DNA of 28,736 nt, taken from the NCBI RefSeq assembly GCF_000720135.1, contig NZ_JOIU01000050.1:1-28736 (forward strand), written 5' to 3'. The translations under genes were made by a program, and so were the position numbers. The DNA is from Streptomyces sp. NRRL S-1022. GTDB lineage: Bacteria > Actinomycetota > Actinomycetes > Streptomycetales > Streptomycetaceae. Shown here piece after piece: positions 1 to 28,736 of this stretch. The notes below the pieces were generated by a model, which had not been told where the DNA came from, made no database searches, and worked only from the letters and a program-made list of their open reading frames with translations. Every line of letters starts with the position of its first letter. Position 1 is the first letter of the stretch.

Positions 1-11376
<11,376 letters not shown>

Positions 11377-11410
11377 CCCCATGACAGCGGACGCACCACG
11401 GAGGACGGAT
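11377..11410 (+). promoter_or_regulatory. Intergenic gap with ribosome binding site GGAGG (11400-11404) for gene 2
   Basis: The gap between genes 1 and 2 is 34 bp. GGAGG at 11400-11404 lies 6 bases before ATG 11411, ideal spacing. An in-frame ATG at 11381 has only AGGA 13 bases upstream and would add ten residues (MTADAPRRTD) unlike a docking helix, so 11411 is the preferred start. No promoter or terminator is seen. Confidence 0.75.
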
Positions 11411-21595
<10,185 letters not shown>

Positions 21596-22997
21596 GGCCA
21601 CCGGCCTCAGCCTGCCGACGACCGTCGTCTTCGACTACCCGACCCCGCTCGCCCTCGCCCGCCACCTGCACAGCCACTTCGGGCACGTCACCGCCGCCCC
21701 CACCGCCCCGGAACCGGCCGTCGCCGCGGCCGACCCCGGCGAGCCGATCGCGATCGTCGGCATGGCCTGCCGGCTGCCCGGCGGCGTCCACAGCCCCGAG
21801 GACCTCTGGCGGCTGGTGTCCGAGGGCCGGGACGCCATGTCCGGCTTCCCCGACGACCGCGGCTGGGACCTGGAGGGCCTGTTCGACTCCGACCCCGGAC
21901 GCGTCGGCACGTCGTACGTCGACCAGGGCGGCTTCCTCTACGACGCCGGCCTGTTCGACGCGGGCTTCTTCGGCATCTCCCCGCGTGAGGCGCTGGCGAT
22001 GGACCCGCAGCAGCGGCTGCTCCTCGAAACCTCCTGGGAGGCGCTGGAACGGGCCGGCATCGACCCGCTCTCCCTCAAGGGCACGGACGTCGGCGTGTTC
22101 TCCGGCGTGATGACCCAGGGCTACGGCTTCGGCGGCGAACTCCCGCCGGAACTCGCCGGGTTCACCGCCACCGGCTCCGCGGGCAGCGTGGCCTCCGGCC
22201 GGGTGTCGTACGTCTTCGGCCTGGAGGGCCCCGCGGTGACCGTGGACACCGCCTGCTCCTCGTCGCTGGTCGCCATCCACCTCGCCGCGCAGGCCCTGCG
22301 GGGCGGCGAGTGCTCGATGGCCCTGGCCGGCGGCGCCACCGTCCTCGCCAACCCGTACACCTTCGTGGAGTTCTCCCGCCAGCAGGCCCTCTCGCCCGAC
22401 GGCCGCTGCAAGGCCTTCTCCTCCTCCGCCGACGGCACCGGCTGGGCCGAGGGCGCGGGCGTCATCGTCCTGGAACGCCTCTCCGAGGCACGGCGCAAGG
22501 GCCACCGGGTCCTCGCGGTGCTCCGCGGCAGCGCGGTCAACCAGGACGGCGCGTCCAACGGCCTGACCGCCCCGAACGGGCCCTCGCAGCAGCGCGTCAT
22601 CCGCAAGGCGCTGGCCGGCGCCGGACTGTCGGTGTCCGAGGTGGACGCGGTGGAGGCGCACGGCACGGGCACCGTCCTCGGCGACCCGATCGAGGCCCAG
22701 GCCCTGCTCGCCACCTACGGCCAGGACCGCGACGAGCCGCTGTGGATCGGCTCGGTGAAGTCCAACATCGGCCACGCCCAGGCCGCCGCCGGTGTCGCCG
22801 GCGTCATCAAGACCGTCGAGGCGCTGCGGCACGCGGTGCTGCCGCCCACCCTGCACGTCGACCGGCCGTCGACCGAGGTGGACTGGTCGGCGGGCGCCGT
22901 CGAGGTGCTCACCGAGGCACGCGACTGGCCCGAGACCGGCCGCCCGCGCCGGGCCGGCGTCTCCGCCTTCGGCGTCAGCGGCACCAACGCCCACATC

Positions 22998-23039
22998 ATC
23001 CTGGAGCAGGCCCCCGAGATCCTGGAGCAGGCCCCCGAG
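22998..23039 (+). repeat. Perfect 21-bp tandem duplication in the KS-AT linker of module VI
   Basis: Positions 22998-23018 and 23019-23039 are identical and encode ILEQAPE twice. No other KS-AT linker in the window has this duplication. It is in frame and at a linker start, so probably harmless. Confidence 0.93.
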
Positions 23040-25715
23040 GAGCCGGCCGCGGCACCCGGGGCGCCCGCCGACGCCGTGCTGCCGGTGGTGGTCTCCGCGC
23101 GCAGCACCGCCGCACTCGCCGGACAGGCCGCCCGTCTCGCCGCGTTCACCCGGGACACCGAGGCCTCGCCGGCGGCCGTCGCCGGAGCGCTCGTGGCCCG
23201 GCGGGCGGTGCTGTCCGAACGCGCGGTGGTCGTCGCCGGCTCCCGCGAGGAGGCGGTGTCCGGGCTTGCGGCGCTCGCTGCCGGCGAGTCCTCGCCGACC
23301 GTGGTCACCGGCTCGGAGAGCACCGGCGGCACGGTCTTCGTCTTCCCCGGCCAGGGATCGCAACGCCTCGGCGCGGGCCGCGAGTTGTACGACCGCTACC
23401 CGGTCTTCGCCCGCGCCCTGGACGAGGCCTGCGCCGCCCTCGACGCGCAGCTCGCCGGCTGGGCGGACCACCCCGTCAAGGACGTCGTCTTCGGTGAGGT
23501 CGGCAACGCGGGCGGCGGCCTGCTGGACCAGACGGTGTTCACCCAGGCCGGCCTCTTCGCCCTGGAGACCGCCCTGTTCCGGCTCGTGGAGTCCTGGGGC
23601 GTACGACCCGACGTCGTCGCCGGACACTCCATCGGCGAGGTCGTCGCCGCCCACGTGGCCGGCGTGCTGTCGCTGCGGGACGCGGCGGCGCTCGTCGCGG
23701 CCCGCGGCCGGCTGATGCAGGCCCTGGCACCGGGCGGCGCGATGGTCGCGGTCGCCGCCACCGAAGCGGAGATCGAGGACTACCTCGGCGCGGGTGTCGA
23801 CCTCGCCGCGGTCAACGCACCCGGCTCGGTGGTCCTCTCCGGTGACGAGGGAGCCGTCGTGGCCGTGGCGGAGAGGCTGCGTGAGCAGGGCCGCCGGGTG
23901 AAGCGGCTGACCGTCTCGCACGCCTTCCACTCGGCGCTGATGGAGCCGATGCTGGCCGACTTCGCCCAGGCCCTGACCGGACTGACCTGGAACGAGCCGG
24001 CGATCCCGGTGGTGTCCAACGTGACCGGCCGCCTCGCTGAGCCGGGCCGGCTGACGGATCCGGCGTACTGGGTCGACCACGTCCGCCGACCGGTCCGCTT
24101 CGCCGACGGCATCGCCGCCTCCGGCGGCCAGGTGTTCCTGGAACTCGGCCCCGGCGGCGCACTGACCGGCGCCATCGCGGAGTCGGCGGGCGAGGACGCG
24201 GTCAGCGTGCCCGCGCTGCGCGACGACCGCGGCGAGACGCAGACGCTCCTGCTGTCCGTCGCCGAGCTGTTCGTCCGCGGCGCGAAAGTCGACTGGGCGG
24301 CCACCCTGCCCGAGGGCGCCACCGAGGCCCACGTGGACCTGCCCACGTACGCCTTCGACCACCAGCACTACTGGCTGCACACGGCCCCTGCCACCGACGC
24401 GGTCGCCCTCGGTCAGAGCACGGCCGGCCACCCGCTGCTCGGCGCGGTCGTGGAGGTCCCCGAGACCGGCGGGGTGCTCTGCACCTCCCGGCTGTCCCTG
24501 CGCACCCACCCGTGGCTCGCCGACCACGCCGTCGGCGGAGTCGTCCTGGTCCCCGGCACCGGCCTGGTCGAACTCGCCGTACACGCCGGTGACGAGGCCG
24601 GCTGCGGGGTGCTGGACGAACTCGTCATCGAGGCACCCCTCGTCGTCCCCGAGCAGGGCGGCGTCCGGGTCCAGGTCGCCGTCGGCGGACCGGACGACAC
24701 CGGCCTGCGCACCGTGGCCGTCTACTCGGCCCGGGAGAACACCGCCGGCGAGATCGGCACCGACGCCTGGACCCGCCACGCCACCGGCACCCTGACCACG
24801 TCGGCGCCCGACACCCCCGCCTTCGACACCACGGTCTGGCCTCCGGCCGGCGCCGAACCGGTCACCCTCGACCCCACCGCCTTCTACGCCGGCCTGGCGA
24901 GCCACGGCTACGCCTACGGCCCCGCCTTCCAGGGCCTGCGCGCGGTGTGGCGGCGCGGCGAGGAGATCTACGCCGAGGTCGCCCTGCCCGACGAACAGCG
25001 CGACGAGGCGGCCAAGTTCGGCCTGCATCCCGCCCTGCTGGACGCGGCCCTGCACACCGACGCCTTCGCCCAGCCCGACGACGGACACAACGTCCTGCCG
25101 TTCTCCTGGAACGGCCTGGCCCTGCACGCCGCCGGCGCCGCCGCCCTGCGGGTGCGGATCACACCGCGCGGAACCGACGTGCTGTCCCTCGTCGCGGCCG
25201 ACGAGAACGGCGGCCTCGTCCTGAGCGTCGACGCGGTCACCTTCCGCCCGGTGGACGTCGACCGGCTCGACGCCGCCGCGGCGGCGGACCAGGGCCGCGA
25301 CGCCCTGTTCGGCGTCGCCTGGACCGAACTCCCCGCACCCGCCCCGACGACGGCCCCCGCCTGGACGCGGGTCGCCGACGCCGCCGCGGTCAACGCCCTG
25401 AAGGGCGAGGTACCCGAGGCCGCCGTCCTGGACCTCCAGGAGCCCGGCGACGGCGACGAGGAGGTGCTCGCCCGGACCGCCGCCGCCCTGGAGGTCGTCC
25501 AGGCATGGCTCGCCGACGCCGAGTTCGAGGACGCGCGGCTGCTGGTGGTGACCCGGGGCGCGGTGCCCGCGGCCGGCCCCGCCACGCTGACCGACCCGGC
25601 CGGCGCGGCCGTCTGGGGCCTGGTCCGCGCCGCCCAGGCCGAGAACCCCGGCCGGATCGTCCTGCTCGACCTGGACCCGGCCGCCGACACCCCCGTCGAC
25701 GACCTCCTCGCCCCC

Positions 25716-25901
25716 GTCCTCGCCTCCGGCGAACCCCAGGTGGCCGTGCGCGGCCCGGTCCTGTCGGTGCCGCGGCTGGTCCGCGCTCCCGAGAGCGAAC
25801 CCGCCACCGCGTTCGACCCCGGGGGCACGGTGCTCGTCACCGGCGGTACCGGCTCGCTCGGCGCGCTGGTGGCCCGGCACCTGGTCGAACGCCATGGCGT
25901 A
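25716..25901 (+). repeat. 186-bp near-perfect repeat, copy 2 (KR of module VI)
   Basis: Second copy, offset by 4900 bp. The two copies diverge immediately after 21001 and 25901, where the KR sequence jumps to its catalytic end. Confidence 0.92.
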
Positions 25902-26839
25902 TGACGGCGTTCGCCGTCTTCTCCTCGGCGTCCGGCCTGTTCGGCTCGGCCGGCCAGGGCAACTACGCCGCCGCAAACGCCTACCTCGACGCGGTCGCCA
26001 CCCGGCGCCGGGCGGCCGGCCTGCCCGCCACCTCCCTCGCCTGGGGCCTGTGGGAGCAGACCAGCGGCATGACCGCCCACCTGGGGGCCGCCGACCAGGC
26101 CCGGATGAGCCGGGGCGGCGTCCTGCCCATCGGGCCCGCCGAGGGCATGCGGCTCCTCGACGCGGCCCTGGACACCGGCGAGGCGCTCCTGGTGCCCATC
26201 AAGCTGGACCTGAGGGCCCTGCGCGCCGACGCGGCAGCGGGACGCCCCGTGCAGCACCTGCTGCGCGGCCTGGTCCGCACCGGCCGCCAGCCGGTCCGCG
26301 CCACGGCCGGGGACGGCACCGGCGGACTCACCCGCCGGCTCGCCGGACTCGCCCCGGCCGAGCAGGAGAACCTGCTCCTGGACCTCGTCCGCGGGCACGT
26401 CGCCACCGTCCTCGGCCACGCCGGGGCGGAGCACGTCGGACCCGAGACGGCGTTCAAGGACGCCGGGTTCGACTCCCTCACCTCCGTCGAACTGCGCAAC
26501 CGGCTCCGCGAGACCACCGGACTCAAACTCGCCGCCACCGTCGTGTTCGACTACCCGAACCCGCTCGCTCTGGCCCGCCACCTCCACGCGGAACTGGGCA
26601 CCACCAACGACGCCCTGTCGCTGGTGCACGAAAAGATCGAGGACATCGACTCGCTGATCGCCGGACTGCTTTCCGACGAGTCCAAGAAGGCCGACATCGT
26701 GCTCCGCCTCCAGGGTCTGGTCGCGAAGTGCAACGGAGCGGTCGAGGAGACAGAGGGTTCCGCCGTCGCGGAGCAACTGGAATCCGCCTCCGCCGATGAA
26801 GTCCTCGACTTCATCAACGACGAACTCGGCATCGTCTGA
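25901..26839 (+). CDS. Type I modular polyketide synthase, gene 2, last segment (KR end, ACP, docking domain)
   Basis: The final piece of gene 2 returns to the frame of the first segment. ATG 25901 overlaps the TGA of the middle segment as ATGA, but there is no ribosome binding site and the residues ([12 protein letters not shown]) are the inside of a KR, so this is not a real start. Contents over 312 codons: KR catalytic end with Ser (25922 region) and Tyr 25964, post-KR helices, ACP (26366-26600, Ser 26474 in GFDSLTS), and the C-terminal docking domain. TGA is at 26837-26839. It continues the synthase of 11411-25904 and would join it in one frame if about 310 bp of KR were restored. Confidence 0.88.
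   Translation: MTAFAVFSSASGLFGSAGQGNYAAANAYLDAVATRRRAAGLPATSLAWGLWEQTSGMTAHLGAADQARMSRGGVLPIGPAEGMRLLDAALDTGEALLVPIKLDLRALRADAAAGRPVQHLLRGLVRTGRQPVRATAGDGTGGLTRRLAGLAPAEQENLLLDLVRGHVATVLGHAGAEHVGPETAFKDAGFDSLTSVELRNRLRETTGLKLAATVVFDYPNPLALARHLHAELGTTNDALSLVHEKIEDIDSLIAGLLSDESKKADIVLRLQGLVAKCNGAVEETEGSAVAEQLESASADEVLDFINDELGIV
26601..26836 (+). other. C-terminal docking domain of gene 2
   Basis: About 78 residues follow the ACP. Two predicted helices ([17 protein letters not shown], then [16 protein letters not shown]) probably form the dimerising bundle. An acidic, Ser-rich stretch and a last helix ([17 protein letters not shown]) follow. The final helix differs clearly from that of gene 1 ([16 protein letters not shown]), which suggests distinct partner codes that keep the subunits in order. 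Base composition is less GC-rich than in the catalytic domains, as is common for these tails. Confidence 0.78.
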
Positions 26840-26885
26840 CCGCCACCCCTTCGCGGACCGTCAAACCCTCGGTGAGGAATGGAAG
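26840..26885 (+). promoter_or_regulatory. Intergenic gap with ribosome binding site GAGGA (26874-26878) for gene 3
   Basis: The 46-bp gap separates gene 2 stop from gene 3 start. GAGGA at 26874-26878 lies 7 bases before ATG 26886. No hairpin terminator or promoter-like element is visible, in keeping with one operon. Confidence 0.72.
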
Positions 26886-28445
26886 ATGGCCACAGAGCAG
26901 GAACTCCTCAAGTACCTCAAGCGCGTCACGACCGAACTGCACGACCTGCGCCGGCAGGTCCGGCGGAACGCGGACGAGCCGGTCGCGATCGTCGGCATGG
27001 CCTGCCGGCTGCCCGGCGGCGTGACGACGCCGGAGGAGCTGTGGCGCCTGGTCGCCGAGGGCCGGGACGCCGTGTCCGACTTCCCCGCCGACCGCGGCTG
27101 GGACCTGGACGCCCTGTTCGACGACGACCCGGACACGACGGGCACCACCTATGCCCGTCAAGGCGGCTTCCTGCGTGACGCCGGCCTGTTCGACGCCGAG
27201 TTCTTCGGCATCTCCCCGCGTGAGGCGCTGGCGATGGACCCGCAGCAGCGCCTGCTGCTGGAAACCTCGTGGGAAGCCCTCGAACAGGCCGGCATCGACC
27301 CGCTCTCGCTGAAGGGCGCGGACGTCGGCGTCTTCAACGGGATCATGGGCGTCGACTACTTCTTCGGCGGCAACCTCCCGCCGGAACTGGAGGGTTACGC
27401 CGGCACCGGCGGTGCGGGCAGCGTCGCCTCGGGCCGCATCTCCTACGTCTTCGGCTTCGAGGGCCCGGCCGTGACCGTGGACACCGCCTGCTCCTCGTCC
27501 CTGGTCGCCATCCACCTCGCCGCCCAGGCCCTGCGGCGCGGCGAATGCGGCATGGCGCTGGCCGGCGGCGCCACGGTCATGGCCACCCCGCACACCTTCG
27601 TGGACTTCTCCCGCCAGCGCGGCCTCGCGGCCGACGGCCGCTGCAAGTCGTACGCCGACACGGCCGACGGCACCGGCTGGGCCGAGGGCGCCGGCGTGGT
27701 CGTCCTGGAACGGCTGTCGGAGGCCCAGCGCAAGGGCCACCGGGTGCTGGCGGTCGTCCGGGGCAGCGCGGTCAACCAGGACGGCGCGTCCAACGGTCTG
27801 ACCGCCCCGAACGGTCCTTCGCAGCAGCGGGTGATCCGCAAGGCCCTGGCCGCGGCCGGACTGACCCCGGCCGACGTGGACGCGGTGGAGGGGCACGGCA
27901 CGGGCGCCCCTGGCCGCAGCTCGACCGGCCGCGCCGCGTGGGTGTCTCCGGGTTCGGCGTCAGCGGCACCAACGCCCACATCATCCTGGAACAGGCACCG
28001 GAGGAGCCCGCTGCCGAGCCGGTGGCTCCGGCCGACGGTGTGGTCCCGGTGGTCGTGTCGGCGCGGAGCACGGGTGCGCTGGCGGGGCAGGCGGGGCGGT
28101 TGGCCGCGTTCGTGGACGAGACCGACACGCCGCTCGCCGCTGTCGCGGGGGCGCTGGTCTCACAGCGGGCCCAGCTGTCCGAGCGGGCCGTGGTTCTCGC
28201 CGAGAGCCGCGAGGAGGTGCTGTCCGGGTTGCGGGCGCTGGCCGCCGGGGAGACGTCCCCGCTCGTCGTCAAGGGTGCCGGTGCCGAGGGGAAGACGGTG
28301 TTCGTGTTCCCGGGGCAGGGGTCGCAACGGGTCGGTATGGGCCGTGAGTTGTACGACCGGTATCCGGTGTTCGCGCGGGCGTTGGACGATGCGTGCGCCG
28401 CCCTGGACGGGCACCTCGGCGCGGAACCTCCCGTCAAAGATGTGA
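26886..28445 (+). CDS. Type I modular polyketide synthase, gene 3, first segment (docking helix and KS of module VII)
   Basis: This is the start of the next synthase subunit. ATG 26886 is supported by GAGGA and by the docking coiled coil at once after it ([22 protein letters not shown], residues 4-25), a standard class 1 N-terminus. The KS begins at 26976 and is normal up to HGTG (27894-27905): Cys 27489 in TACSSS, substrate tunnel motifs present. At about 27905 the frame breaks. The remaining 180 codons to TGA 28445 are out of frame and not real protein. The KS tail resumes in frame 2 from 27905. The lost part, about 250 bp by comparison with module VI, holds the KSNIGH motif with the second catalytic His and Lys, so the KS as written is dead. 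Confidence 0.85.
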   Translation: MATEQELLKYLKRVTTELHDLRRQVRRNADEPVAIVGMACRLPGGVTTPEELWRLVAEGRDAVSDFPADRGWDLDALFDDDPDTTGTTYARQGGFLRDAGLFDAEFFGISPREALAMDPQQRLLLETSWEALEQAGIDPLSLKGADVGVFNGIMGVDYFFGGNLPPELEGYAGTGGAGSVASGRISYVFGFEGPAVTVDTACSSSLVAIHLAAQALRRGECGMALAGGATVMATPHTFVDFSRQRGLAADGRCKSYADTADGTGWAEGAGVVVLERLSEAQRKGHRVLAVVRGSAVNQDGASNGLTAPNGPSQQRVIRKALAAAGLTPADVDAVEGHGTGAPGRSSTGRAAWVSPGSASAAPTPTSSWNRHRRSPLPSRWLRPTVWSRWSCRRGARVRWRGRRGGWPRSWTRPTRRSPLSRGRWSHSGPSCPSGPWFSPRAARRCCPGCGRWPPGRRPRSSSRVPVPRGRRCSCSRGRGRNGSVWAVSCTTGIRCSRGRWTMRAPPWTGTSARNLPSKM

Positions 28446-28736
28446 TCTTCGGTAACGCGGACCTCTTGGACCAGACGGTGTTCACGCAGGCCGGCCTGTT
28501 CGCGGTGGAGTCGGCGTTGTTCCGGCTGGGTGGCGGCGCGGGGCCGGTTGATGCAGGCCCTGCCGGCGGGCGGCGCGATGGTCGCCGTGGCCGCTTCCGA
28601 GGCGGAGATCACCGAACACCTCGGCGAGGGTGTGGATTTGGCGGCGGTCAACGCTCCCGGTTCGGTCGTTCTCTCCGGCGATGAGGCGCCCGTCCTCGCC
28701 CTGGCGGAGAAGCTGCGTGAGCAGGGCCGCCGGGTG
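27905..28736 (+). CDS. Type I modular polyketide synthase, gene 3, continuation (KS end and AT of module VII), broken and 3'-partial
   Basis: This is the continuation of gene 3, read in two frames. From 27905 to 28529 (frame 2) it encodes the KS end ([24 protein letters not shown]), the KS-AT linker and the AT start ([18 protein letters not shown] at about 28298). At 28529 the frame changes again. From 28530 to the window edge (frame 3) the AT resumes at [11 protein letters not shown] and runs for 69 codons. The about 107 bp missing between them hold the GHSxG nucleophile. The ARGRLMQAL block and close similarity to the module VI AT suggest malonyl specificity; the deciding HAFH/YASH motif lies beyond the window. 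Third-position codon use here (more G and T: GTT, TTG, GGT) differs from the C-rich use upstream. Confidence 0.8.

Larger units (their letters stand above)
21741..26600 (+). other. PKS module VI: KS - AT(malonyl) - DH - KR (broken) - ACP
   Basis: KS: Cys 22254, with HGTG and NIGHAQ motifs present. AT: GHSIG and HAFH, malonyl-CoA type. DH: all three motifs canonical. The KR has its cofactor motif up to 25862 and its catalytic end from 25902 (Tyr 25964), but about 310 bp between them is absent. ACP Ser 26474. Restored, the module would add an unbranched alkene, the third in conjugation with those of modules IV and V. A 7-residue tandem duplication lies in the post-KS linker (22998-23039). Confidence 0.88.

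Noticed and set aside
11381..11410. ATG 11381 as the start of gene 2
   Set aside because: It has weaker ribosome binding site spacing than 11411, and its extra residues do not extend the docking helix.
25894..25910. ATGA overlap (ATG 25901, TGA 25902) resembling translational coupling of two genes
   Set aside because: Both sides are halves of one KR domain with about 310 bp missing between them, and there is no ribosome binding site. The overlap is a by-product of the junction.

Overview
The window is almost wholly coding on the + strand. It holds part of a type I modular (cis-AT) polyketide synthase locus: the end of one giant synthase gene, a second gene, and the start of a third. The very high GC content, the strong G/C bias at third codon positions, the malonyl- and methylmalonyl-specific ATs and the coiled-coil/four-helix docking tails all point to an actinomycete, most likely Streptomyces or a close relative. 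The host and the product cannot be named from this sequence. No regulator, transporter, tailoring enzyme, RNA gene, insertion sequence or CRISPR array is visible.

Layout (module numbers are local to this window). Gene 1 (1-11376, 5' end off the window) carries the tail of module I (AT end, dead DH, KR, ACP), module II (KS, malonyl AT, dead DH, ACP, no KR) and module III (KS, methylmalonyl AT, dead KR, ACP), then a C-terminal docking domain. After 34 bp, gene 2 (11411-26839) carries an N-terminal docking helix, module IV (KS, methylmalonyl AT, DH, KR, ACP), module V (KS, methylmalonyl AT, DH, broken KR, ACP), module VI (KS, malonyl AT, DH, broken KR, ACP) and a C-terminal docking domain. After 46 bp, gene 3 (from 26886) starts with another docking helix and module VII (broken KS, broken AT) and runs off the right edge. 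The tight spacing and lack of any promoter or terminator suggest one transcript.

Read collinearly, the visible modules predict a chain segment with a hydroxyl, a methyl-bearing carbon, a 1,3-diketone, a second methyl-bearing carbon, and a conjugated triene with methyls on its first two double bonds. The triene requires the two broken KRs to be intact in the real genome.

The most notable feature is four clean internal losses, at about 21001, 25901, 27905 and 28529. Each falls in a highly conserved domain core. Measured against intact sister domains in this window, they remove about 329, 310, 250 and 107 bp, and restoring those lengths restores the reading frame each time. Two of them share the same left edge, at the end of a 186-bp near-perfect repeat. 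I read them as probable assembly collapses, although real deletions are not excluded. Genes 2 and 3 should not be taken at face value across these points.
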